A DNA stretch of 64,000 bases from Cryptomeria japonica (taxonomy: Eukaryota > Streptophyta > Pinopsida > Cupressales > Cupressaceae): positions 616,452,755-616,516,754 of the forward strand of contig NC_081409.1 in assembly GCF_030272615.1 (NCBI RefSeq). Reading direction: 5' to 3'. Under the pieces are notes generated by a model, which saw only the letters and a program-made list of their open reading frames with translations, was not told where the DNA came from and did no database searches. The translations under genes and the position numbers were made by a program. This document shows positions 1-11,222 of the stretch, piece after piece; positions within the stretch are counted from its first letter, which is position 1; every line of letters starts with the position of its first letter.

Positions 1-80
1 CAGGGCCCTTTTCAAATTCCTCACCAAGAAATGGGCTAGGAAGCTCCTCCCCAAGAGGAGCCATGGAAAAAAGAATTAGT

Positions 81-923
81 TCGCTCCTATGTCTTAGACC
101 TCTAGTTTTTTGCTCAGCCCTAGTAGCCTTTGGGCCTATAGTTTTAATTTCTATTTATGTTTGAATTTATATACCTATTGCCCTACGTGGAAAATGCTTA
201 AAATGTTTATTAAGACTTTTATATATCTGGTGAACATGCGTAGAATGATAATTGTTTTTGATAGAGGAAAGTCGAGGGGGATGTAATTTTGTTGCTGCTC
301 TACTGACAGTTGGCTTGCCACTGTTTCTTGGTCTGTACCTGGGTCAGCCCCCTTGTTTTGACTGCTTTTAATATCAAAAACATTTTTATTATATATTAAT
401 ATATTGAATATTATTATATTAATATAATAATATTTAATATATTCAATATATTAATATATTGTATATTAACATATTAATATATTATATACTAATATATTGT
501 ATACTAATATATTGATATACAATATATTAATATGTTAATATACAATATATTAATATATTGAATATATTAAATATTATTATATTAATATAATAATATTCAA
601 TATATTAATATATAATAAAAATGTTTTTGATATTAAAAGCAGTCAAAACAAGGGGGCTGACCCAGGTACAGACCAAGAAACAGTGGCAAGCCAACTGTCA
701 GTAGAGCAGCAACAAAATTACATCCCCCTCGACTTTCCTCTATCAAAAACAATTATCATTCTACGCATGTTCACCAGATATATAAAAGTCTTAATAAACA
801 TTTTAAGCATTTTCCACGTAGGGCAATAGGTATATAAATTCAAACATAAATAGAAATTAAAACTATAGGCCCAAAGGCTACTAGGGCCGAGCAAAAAACT
901 AGAGGTCTAAGACATATGAGCGA
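81..923. repeat. Near-perfect 0.84-kb palindrome (inverted repeat)
   Basis: The stretch 81-500 is the reverse complement of 504-923, with the symmetry axis near 502. Reading both arms by eye I see only a handful of differences; two lie near the outer ends (c/a at about 87 and a/g at about 115). The outer 315 bases of each arm are ordinary sequence. The central 220 bases are alternating AT motifs (attaatatattg and similar). No protein frame runs through it, and I see no 5-bp duplication at the edges. It could be a foldback or MITE-like element, a recent inverted duplication, or a palindromic read artefact. RNA from it would form a very long hairpin. Confidence 0.93.
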
Positions 924-1918
924 TATATTAATATATAATTTATTAATATATTAATATTCTATTAATATATTACTAATATTAATATCATAACTTGCTAGAA
1001 TCAGATATCGAATTTTATCGAACATTCGATTTTATTGGATATTTGATATTATCCAATATCTGATTTTTATGACGTAAATTTCAAATTTTAAAATTTGGCT
1101 CGGGAATGCTTTGGGATCTAGCTTGGAAAGTCAACACAAAAAAACATGTTTTTGAGTATTCTTTGATTTTCCAGACTTCGCACTGGTGGCTGACAATTTT
1201 GTTTTTAGCAAAAACTAATAAAAACGAAAAGGTTTTTTTAAGGACGTTCTCAGCTTTCCAAAAATATAAGGATTGTCTTATTTTGACCTTAATAAATAAT
1301 TATTATTTATTTTCTAAATAATTCTGACTAAAGTCCTAATTGATAGGATGATTGATAAACACACATAACTTTCAAACGGTATCACATTTTTTGAATCTGG
1401 AACATGCGTCACATTCTATGTTTTGTCTACTATAGGAACAAAAAATTGAATTTTATAAAGTTTAGACCAAGTTAAGATGGTCAGACGTAGGAGTTTTTGA
1501 AATTCTCAAAAATTGTAGTAAAAATTTCATAATTAATTATTTACTTCATAAAAAAATACAAAAAGATATGTGTCACATCTGGACATGAGTCTACTACCTA
1601 TATTATTAATCTTATAAAAAAATATTATGTTTTGATTGCGATTAGGGTGGTCAAACATACACCTACTTATTTTTTTCCTGAAATTTTAGTACCACTGTAT
1701 TGAAATTTCAAATTTTCATCAAATATAAATTTTTTTTTTTCAAAAATCAACTAGTAGCTTAGAAACTACATTCAATTTGCTATAGATTCTCTTCTTACAT
1801 ATTTTTTAAAATAATGTTCATAACTTACTCTCAAATTTTCATGTCAAGTTGCTTAACTCTAATTTTCTGAAATTTCATTGCCACTTAAGGGTCCGTTTTG
1901 GCATACCATGATCTGCAC
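924..1918. other. AT-rich stretch with no recognisable gene
   Basis: The first 160 bases continue the attaatatatt pattern of the palindrome centre. The rest is AT-rich, non-coding sequence with loose repeats of phrases such as ggtggtcaaacatacacc and ggtcagacgtaggag. The only open frame (1106-1321, 71 codons) has no recognisable motif. Confidence 0.5.
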
Positions 1919-1923
1919 ATACC

Positions 1924-2284
1924 TGTTAGAGTATTCGGGTATTTACTTGATTAATTAAACATTATTTGTTTAATTATTTAAGTTCCCTTTATCTCTTTTA
2001 CACTTAAGCTAACTTTAGGTGTATATAATTAATTATTTTAATTAATAATTATGTGCAAACCTAGGTTTTCCCTTTTAGGATTTCTTGGCCTATTAAAGGT
2101 TGAGTTCTTTCTTTTCATTGTATGAAGAAGGATTATTATTCAATAAATTTTGGAAATTATTGAGCTCTCATCTTTTGGAGCATATTTTTCGTGTGTAATC
2201 TTTCCTTCTATGATTTGCTTCATTGCTTCTCCTTGTAACAGGTTTTTTAGCTTGCAAAGATTATTTGGGCTCTTGTGGGGATTT
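1924..2284 (+). repeat. LTR1 of the tandem element (3' end replaced)
   Basis: It matches LTR2 and LTR3 from tgttagagtattcgg to about ggctcttgtgggga. After that, about 155 bases (2285-2440) bear no resemblance to the LTR-end/primer-site junction seen after LTR2. Homology to the internal region resumes at tgcactccaggag. The first LTR has therefore lost its 3' end and primer site by insertion or replacement. Confidence 0.75.
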
Positions 2285-3421
2285 GGTTTTTTGGCCCTAT
2301 CTTGGGCATACGAAGTCATTTTTTTGAAAATGAATAGACGTCGGAAAGCTGGTTCTGAGCCAGACCTCATGGTGTTTGTATTTTTTTCCAATTTTGCTGT
2401 TTGGCTATGTTTTTTTGCAGTCAAAGTGAGGTTTCTTTTTTGCACTCCAGGAGATGTAGAATGAGCATCCGAACTCCATTTTTCAAAAACTTTATATTTT
2501 CGGAAAGCTTGTACTGTGTAATTTCCAGAAATATGATTTTTATTTCCAGATTCCACTCCATGCATATTTTATTCAATTTTTTTCTTTTCAGCACTCTAGT
2601 GGATATCATGGTTGTTTCAGGTCCTGGGATCTCTTTTCTGAATAGGGTGTCTCTGTTTTGTTTCTCATTTCTATTTTCAATCTTCTTATAATTGTAGCTT
2701 GTATTTATGAAAACACACTGAGATAAAGTGCCATCATGCATTGTTTACTTGGAATCTTGCATATCTTGTGTCTTATTGTACATGCACTATTGATCAAGTG
2801 CCATGAGGGGGTTGATGTTTGCCTGTTGTTTGCCATCTTCCTTTGTCTAGTGAGTGTTCCTTCCATGACATTTGCCTCATGATGATGTGTCTCAGCATGT
2901 TTGATGTTCTTGGTTCTTCGTCATGCAGTTTTTTTTGGCTGTCCTTTTCAGTGTTCCTGTCCCTCTCCCACTTCCGCATTATGGGGAGGTTTATCCTGTT
3001 GGTTCTAATGCTTCCATGGTTCGATTGATCAGCTCTTCAGGATTTGGTGTCTCATGCCATCTGTATCTCCGAGTTTAGTTTTTTACCTTTGTTTTCCATC
3101 TGATTCAAGTAGTGTCATTTGAGGGCACTCATGCAAATTACAGTCTTCTCTACCTAGTCATGTTCTATTTCAGTGGAGGTTCTCCAGATTAGCAGTTATT
3201 TTTCGACAGAGTCTACAGGTTCTTCATGCTTCAGTGATATTCTTTTCCATCTCTTTTTGGAGTAGAGTTTTGTTCCCATGTGGTTTTCTCTATTTCTCCA
3301 ATTCATAGAGATTTCATTGTATTTGGGTACCTGATTAGGCCTTGTTGTCGAGACCCATCTTTCCTGCTTTCAGTAGTTGTTCTAGGTTTTAGCTTCTCCC
3401 TAAGTCTAGCTTAAGGGGGCG

Positions 3422-3802
3422 TATTAGAGTATTCAGGTATTTACTTGATTGATTAAACAATATTTGTTTAATTATTTAAGTTCCCTTTATCTCTTTTACA
3501 CTTAAGCTAACTTTAGGTGCATATAATTAATTATTTTAATTAATTATAATGTGCAAACCTAGGTTTTCCCTTTTAGGGTTTCTTGACCTATTAAAGGTTG
3601 AGTTCTTTCTTTTCATTGTATGAAGAAGGATTATTATTGTCAATACATTTTGGAGATTATTGAGCTCTCATCTTTTGTAGCATATTTTTCCTGTGTATTC
3701 TTTCCTTCTGTGATTTGCTTCATTGCTTCTCCTTGTAACAGGTTTTTTAGCTTGCAGAGATTATTTGGGCTCCTGTGGTGTTGTATTTTCTCAACTCCTA
3801 TA
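3422..3802 (+). repeat. LTR2 (central LTR) of the tandem element
   Basis: Full-length LTR copy. Its first bases are tattagag rather than tgttagag, a change in the terminal dinucleotide. It ends tcaactcctata, immediately followed by tggtattt. The ending ta rather than ca is non-canonical but is shared by LTR3. Confidence 0.8.
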
Positions 3803-4790
3803 TGGTATTTGCACTCCGGGAGCCATAGAATGAGCATCCAACCTTCATTTTTTGAAAACTTTATATTTTCGGAAAGCGTGCGCTATGTACTTTCCAGCCA
3901 TCTGAGTTTTATTTCCAGATTCTACTCCATGCATATTTTATTCAGTTTTTGCTTTTCAGCACTCTGGTGGATATCGTGGTTGTTTCAGGTCTTGGGATCT
4001 CTTCTCTGAGTAGGATGTCTCTATTTTGGTTCACATTTCTATTTCCAATCTTCTTATCATTGTAGCTTGTATTTATGTAAATGCACTAAGATAAAGTGCC
4101 ATCATGCATTGTTTACTTGGAATCTTGCATATCTTGTGTCTTGTTGTACATGCACTATTGATCAAGTGCCATGAGGGGGTTGATGTTTGCCTATTGTTTG
4201 CCATCTTCCTTTGTCCAGTGAGTGTTCCTTCCATGACATTCGCCTCATGATCATGTGTCTCAGCACCTTTGACGTTCTTGGTTCTTCGTCATGAAGTTGT
4301 TTTTGGCTGTCCTTTTTAGTGTTCCTATCCCTCTCCCACTTCTGCATTATGGGGAGGTTTATCCTATTGGTTCTACTGCTTCCGTGATTTGATTGATTAG
4401 CTCTTCAGGCTTTGGTTTCTCATGCCATCTGTATCTTCAATTTCAGTTGTTTTTGCCTTGTTTTCCTCCTAATTCAAGTAGTGTCATTTGAGGGCACTCA
4501 TGCAGATTATAGTCTTCTCTACCTGGTCATGTTCTAGTTCAGTGGATGTTCTTCAGATCAGTAGTTATTCTTTGATAGAGTTTGCAGGTTCTTCATGCTT
4601 CAGTGATATTATTTTTCATCTCTTTTTGGAGTAGAGTTTTGTTCCCACATGGTTTTCTCTATTTCTCCAGTTCATAGAGATTTCATTGTATTTGGGTATT
4701 TGATTAGGCCTTGTTGCTGGGACCCATCTTTATTGCTTTCAATGGTTGTTCTAGGTTTTAGCTTCTCCCTAAGTCTAGCTTAAGGGGGGG

Positions 4791-5157
4791 TGTTAGAGTA
4801 TTCGGGTATTTACTTGATTAATTAAACAATATTTGTTTAATTATTTAAGTTCCCTTTATCTCTTTTACACTTAAGCTAACTTTAGGTGCATATAATTAAT
4901 TATTATGTGCAAACCTAGGTTTTCCCTTTTAGAGTTTCTTGACCTATTAAAGGTTGAGTTCTTTCTTTTCATTATATGAAGAAGGATTATTATTACAATA
5001 CATTTTGGAGATTATTGAGATCTCATCTTTTGGAGCATATTTTTCCTGTGTATTCTTTCCTTCTATGATTTGCTTCATTGCTTCTCCTTGTAACAAGTTT
5101 TTCAACTTGCAAAGATTATTTGGGCTCCTGTGGTGTTGTATTTTCTCAACTCCTATA
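4791..5157 (+). repeat. LTR3 (3' LTR) of the tandem element
   Basis: It begins tgttagag directly after the purine tract taaggggggg (4781-4790) and ends ctcctata at 5157, next to the target duplication atacc. Compared with LTR2 it has lost a short attaattataa segment near 4900. Confidence 0.82.
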
Positions 5158-5162
5158 ATACC

Positions 5163-6689
5163 CACGACTTGTTATAAGTACAAATGCCCGATACAACCAC
5201 TAAAATTATAGAATCCACAAGAGGTGATTAAGCCATGCCACAAACCTAAGTGCTACGATGCATAACACAAAGAGACCAAGTGCGCACACCTTGCAACATT
5301 TATGTGTGTGTGAATTAGATAGCATGATGAAAATGTAGATCATTTATTTTGTTTAAATCTTTAAAAAGTTTCTATAATTTATTTATTAAAATAGATAATT
5401 TTAGTTGTGGAAAAGGGAGATTTCTATAACATTAAGATGCAACCATCATAATAAGTATAAATTGTATTATGAAAAGCAAAAAATGCATCATTTTAAGAGG
5501 CAAAAATTTAGATACTAAATAGTCAAGGTAGTGCCAAAGATTGCACATGAAGGAACCTCTCCTTCCATTTTATAATTTGAAGTACATACACCAACCTACA
5601 TCTTTGTGTACTGATTAAAGGAGAATAGAGGGGAGATACCTAGGTTGAGCATCACAATAACCCTCAACTATCTAATGAAATTTATCGTTGTCAACTAATG
5701 TTTTTGATTAAAGGATAAATTTTTTTTTGAGGGGACCCAAAACCTTGTTTACAAAATGCTATCAAAAAGATAAACACTGGCAACCAACAAATAACAAACC
5801 ACCAAAACATAGTACAAAAAAAAAAAAAAAGACAAGAAAAAGACATTGTATTTTCTTCAAAACTTCAACAACTTCAATTTCTTACTAAAATAACTTCTTC
5901 TGCATATTGAAAAACTCCAACATCTCATTCCTCTCCTCTTGGAAGGATTTCTTTTTACTCACCCCTTGTGCATGAACTAGGAGACCCTTTGTCATCAATA
6001 TGGTCAACCTATTTGCCCTTACCCTTCAAGGTTGGCCCTCATCCCAAATGTTTGTGTTGAAAGTGCCCATAACTTGGTCTTATTTGAACTCATTAAACTT
6101 GTTGGCCAGGATTCATATGCCTTCTACACTATTATGGATTGTGTATTGACTAATTTAGTGAGTCATTTCAAGATTTTGGTTGACCTTCAACATCTTATCC
6201 TCAAGATCTTGAACCTGTTATCACAATCAACTTTTGAAAGAGAGATGTCATTAGCTATGGCATCCATTTTAGAATGAATATAATTTAACTCAAATGAGGA
6301 GAAATATTTTTTTCTCAAACCCATTAGTTTTTTTATCAAGTTTCATATGAAGGGCTCTCAGTTTAACATTTATCTTATTAATCTCAGCAAAGAACCATTT
6401 AGATAACTTAACCTGCCCAGTAACACTTTGTCAACTAATGTTGGCCATATTATTGTACTATATATTTAGTTTCAATCACATTGACTTATGTGTTGTAAAA
6501 TCCAAATCCATCTTTAGGGAAATCTATCTATACACATATGTAGGAATTCAAATATCCGCCCTAATGTTCAAGTTGTCCACTTATGGAGAGTCTGAGAATT
6601 TTTTTTAATGTCTTAGAGGATGTTGATTGTATGCCTATTATATTTTTATTATTCACTCTATGCACGTGATACTTAGAAAATTATATGCC
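5163..6689. other. Unassigned AT-rich sequence
   Basis: No frame longer than 81 codons and no recognisable domain. The target duplication of the tandem element ends at 5162, so this is the older flanking DNA. There is an A-run at about 5816-5830. A short duplicated phrase, atgcctattatattttt, occurs near 6632 and again near 6683. Confidence 0.45.
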
Positions 6690-7920
6690 TATTATATTTT
6701 TTATGTGGAAAACTTAGTCAAGGGAGAAACCATGGTGGGAACCTACCCACAATATGATGATACTCTGTTAGAAGTATATGAAATATTATAATGGGGAATG
6801 CACATGCATTCAGGCACATTGCCTAGAGCTCATTTCTCGAAAATAAGAAAGGGTTACAACACAGGGAAGACTCATTATCTTACAAATAGATTCGGATTAC
6901 ATCCATAAGATCATGAGCTGAAGAAATAACATCTCTTAATGCCTGGTTATAGTTCCAATGAAGCACATAACAACTTACTCCTTCAAACTTCTTCTTTGCC
7001 TCTGAAAGATGTATACATTCAATACACATACATTTTGATTCTCATCCATACACTTAGTAGCACACTCAATTACAAAGATATTACATTTATTTATACATGA
7101 CATCAACCTAAACAAGGTTGGCTCAACACACTTCACCTAATTACAAAAATATAACCACAAATGCTACAAAATAAAATGTGAACCAAGCAATGTCGGCCAA
7201 GACATAGCACAAACCCATATCACACACCTCGAATATGAAACACCTCCAAGAATTATGCCTTGAACATTAGCAACATGCTACAACCATCTGGTGGGCCCCA
7301 AATATGAAGAACACTATTACACCAAATAAAACCTTCAATTACGTGCACAACGATCAATGTGGACCATCAACATAAAAGGCACACAATCCAGAAACATCCA
7401 CAAGCATCATGAATTACCACCGTAGCATCCACAACAACTCAAATTATTAGAATCATATCATCATCATATCGAACTTCAAGAACACTAACTACAACGACTG
7501 TCAACTTGGAAAAACAACTTGTGGAGCTCCAAACCACAAACCACTTGAATTGAAGATACACATAAATGTCCCAAAAACTCCTCCAAATCCACAAAACAAG
7601 ATATTATAATGCAGAGAAATACAGATCAAAATACTAAACACTGCTATCATTGAACAACAGAAAAATGAGTCGTAACAAGAATATCCATAACTCATTCAAA
7701 TCTTGATACGAAGCTCTAAAAATCATACCGAATCATCCACACACAATCCTCTACAAACCCTTTAATCCGCAAACTCTGATCATCACCATGCTGAACAAAC
7801 CAACATACTAATCTTATTGCAATACTATCACAGATAGAGAAATATGTTGACATCAATGACAACACATCTCCCAATCTCAGATATCGTCAAAACACATTTT
7901 TGCAACAATCTCACCAAACA
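6690..7920 (-). repeat. Isolated LTR fragment of the copia-3 family
   Basis: Similar over most of its length to the 3' LTR of the minus-strand copia element at 59993-61341. Shared phrases include atgcattcaggcaca, ttatttatacatgacatca and gagaaatatgttgacatc. The right edge (ccaaaca, about 7920) is the LTR start in minus orientation. The left end lacks about 130 bases that the other copy has, including the cacccc motif near the LTR terminus. No internal region or purine tract adjoins it, so it is a truncated solo LTR. A 64-codon minus frame inside it has a counterpart in the other LTR, but this reflects shared ancestry of the LTR rather than a gene. Confidence 0.72.
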
Positions 7921-10900
7921 TCCATCATGATTGGAGAGAACTAAATTAACTGACTAGTTGAGTAGATTGATTGACTAGTCAGAAAAAGTTGATTGGGAGT
8001 TAGACTCAGAGTCAGTTGCAGTTAGAATTTAGGCATGTAATGTAAGAAACTTGTCATGGAATTTAATTTGATTTGAATTTATATTTTTGAAAATGTTAAA
8101 TGAAATAAAAATTTATTAGAAATGAAATTAATTCAAAATTATAAGAAATTTGAAGTTGAGGAAATTTGATTTTTGAATTAAATATTAAATAAATTTATTA
8201 AATTTATTTAATTTCAAAAGCATAGTTAGCTAATTAAACAGTTTAAAGAAATTATTTAATTAGGGAAAATAGAAACTGAACTTAATTAAATAATAAAGAT
8301 TATTTAATTAAGGTAATTAAATCATAATTAATTAAATAATAATTATTTAATTAATTCATAAGAGGACTAGTTAAATGATTAAGACAAAATTAGAATAGTT
8401 AGTTTATGATGAAAAATATTATTATTAATTTGTTAGAATGCAATTAGATTAATTAAATAATTAAATAATTATTTAATTAATTTAGAGGAACAATTAGCGA
8501 TGTTAGTAATGGAACAATTTTGAGTTTCTACATTTACTATCCAAAATGCCTTCAAGAAGAAAGAATTCAAATACTTTACCTCTTGAATTGCTTCTCATGG
8601 TTGTTGGTGATCATCCTCTTTCTAATTGTTAATAGGCTCTTCAATGGCATTCATTTCTTTATTGAATGTTTTGAACCATTTGTACTAGCTTTAGGAGGCT
8701 TTGGAAGGGTGAAATGTGAAACAAATGTAAGTGGTAAAGAGAGGTAGAAATTAAGATTTTGATTTAAATATTAGTATTACAATTTAGGTTTAAAGAGGAT
8801 TACATAAATCATAGAATAAACTAGGGTTATGGTTGGAGTGATCAAGCATGTTAAAGAGTATGAGAGGTATCAATGATAGGAAAGACATAGGAAGAAGTAG
8901 AAAATGGTGGTCGAGAATCGTCATCTAATTCCTTTTCTACAAACAACAAAATGGAAGCTTTTAAATTGTTGATGCTAACCAAAAAACAGTTAAACATACA
9001 GTTTTCATGATATTTTTCTTTAAACATTAAAAAAAAAAATTATAAAAAAAATGTAGATAACATTTAAAAACAATGACAATAGAAATTATTTCATCTTTAT
9101 TCTTACTAATAGAATATAATTTATACCTAGAAATATAATTTTTTAATTAAAGATAAATACTATATGACAACTTACCACACTTATATAAGTACCTTAAAGA
9201 CATGATTATTGATATCTACCCCTACCACAATTTGATTAGGAAAAATATTATTTGTTAGGAAGAAAGGGTTTTAAATGAGAAAGATTGAATTTTAAATGAG
9301 AAAGATTGAATAATAATAAAATGTGATATGTAATTGATCTTATATATATATTTTTAATTCCTCATTTTTTGTTCTCTTGTGGTAGGATTTAAAAAAAATG
9401 TTTTTCAACACATAATAGTCATCCATTGACTATTATTTTTTAATATCTATTTTGTAAAGATCGATATTTGGATTTTTTAATAGTCGATAGATGGATAAAA
9501 CCATGTGTACTAAAATATAGATAGCCAACCTCTTTAGTTTTATATTGTGATTCAACAATATTAATGGCAATTCCAATTCAAATTAAGCCTCTAGTAGATC
9601 ATTTTTAATTAGCAAATTATTATTTATGATTTTTTGTTTTTAGATTTATTTTCATTATTATATTTTTTACACTTGTTATTAGGTCAAGTGGTGTAGCTAA
9701 TTATGTGGATTTAGTTGTATATTATAGTTTATTTTTTATTCTCATTAAAAAATAGTTGTTATTTTATTGGTTTATGTAAAAAATTCAAATTACGAACATA
9801 AATTTATAAATATCTTTAAGTAGTAGGAACAAGGTAAGTTTAGTACTTCTTTTTTCATCTTGAAGCAAGTTCTATTGTACTGTTCGATACCCTATTTTTT
9901 TTTAAATGTGTTATTTGACTTGTCCCAAATCTTTGAATGTCACATTAACAAATGTCTATACTAAATAATAAAGATCAATACATGTCTTATGACCTAATTT
10001 AGAATTAAGTCACATGATGGGGCTCTATCTATAGCAATGGTTCTATTACACCTCTCTATCACTATTCAACATTCTAATCAGTTGTTGTTCAATATTAACA
10101 AGTGTCACGTAGTGGCCAGTGTTTGTCTTTTTAGTTTTGTACACAATTGTAATTGTAAAGTTAAATATAATTCTAATTCAAACTCTAATAAATTTATTAT
10201 ATTTTATTAAATATATTTTAATTAATTATTAAATTATATAATTTTAATTTTAATTTAATTTATATAATTGTAATCATAATAAAAATGTGACTTAAATTTT
10301 ATTTTTGATTATAATTATTTTAAAGTTTTAAATAAATTATAATTAATTTAAATCTAATCTTAGTTTTAATTCTAATTGATTTTGATGTTAATTGATTTTA
10401 TTTTTTTAGTAAAAAAATCACTCTAATTGATAGATGAGTTGATAGGATTATGTTTAAGTTAGTGATGTGTTTAAAGTGAGTGTTAGGTTAGGCTTATGTT
10501 AAATATTTAGTTTATGGTTATGTTAAGGTTCAATTAGAGATATGGTTAGATTTATGGTTAGGTTAGGGTCAATGTCATATAGATAAACATTGAGATTCTT
10601 CTATTATTGTATTTTAATTATTATATTACTTTTTTTAATTAGGATACGTATTAAATTGTTATTATTATATTAATATATTATAAATTATATTATAATATTG
10701 TAGTATAAAATTTTATATATTTATTATTATGTTATTTTTTATTAATTTAGTATTAAATATTTTAGTATTATATTATTAATGTTATAGTTATTATATTATT
10801 CTAATTACTACTAGCATACCTATCTTTAGAGGAATACAGACAAAATACACCCAAAAATATCATATTTATTCATTATTTCATTTAAAATTTATTATATTAT

Positions 10901-11217
10901 TATATTCATTCTTATCCTATTCTTATCCTTGAAAAAAGTGGATTTTATGTAAGGATACTTTCAATCTCATATAATTAATAATATTAGACTGAGATTATTA
11001 CAAAGTTAATTGATTGCGTAATGGAGGTAAACAAAATTGATCATTTAGTCACACTTGAGAGGTGGAAGTGAAGATATAATTAGAAATAAATAATTAAAAA
11101 TTATTTAATTGAGTGTATGAGAAAAAAAATAATAATAAAATATTTTTGGATTTGACCCCACAGTGCAACAGTAGTTGAACACCCAGTGTTAATATTGGGT
11201 CATGTGTTGGAGACTAT
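7921..11217. other. 3.3 kb of AT-rich sequence with no recognisable gene
   Basis: Very AT-rich, with runs of attaattaaataatta-type sequence at 8210-8490 and attatattaatat at 10640-10800. A phrase based on ggttaggttaagg varies loosely around 10440-10570. The longest frame (8520-8747, 75 codons) shows no domain. Probably an old, eroded repeat. Confidence 0.5.
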
Positions 11218-11222
11218 GTTCA

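Larger units (their letters stand above)
1924..5157 (+). mobile_element. Non-autonomous LTR retrotransposon in tandem form (three LTRs, two internal regions)
   Basis: Three copies of a roughly 370-bp LTR beginning tgttagagtattc are separated by two non-coding internal regions of about 1 kb that are near-copies of each other. The whole is bounded by a perfect 5-bp target duplication, atacc, at 1919-1923 and 5158-5162. Each internal region ends in a purine tract (ctagcttaaggggg) directly before the next LTR. The segment after LTR2 begins tggtat, matching only the first six bases of an iMet primer site. No gag, protease, integrase or reverse transcriptase is present, so it must have moved with borrowed enzymes (TRIM/LARD-like class). 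The LTR-int-LTR-int-LTR order is the usual product of unequal recombination between LTRs. I infer plus orientation from the tract positions. Confidence 0.85.

Noticed and set aside
2140-4347. Matching open frames in the two units of the tandem element (for example 2794-2979 and 4162-4347, minus)
   Set aside because: Their likeness follows from the duplicated internal region; no motif, and the frames overlap others on the opposite strand.
7501-7695. 64-codon minus frame with a counterpart at 60834-61055
   Set aside because: Both lie in copies of the same LTR and share ancestry as LTR DNA; no sign of coding selection visible.
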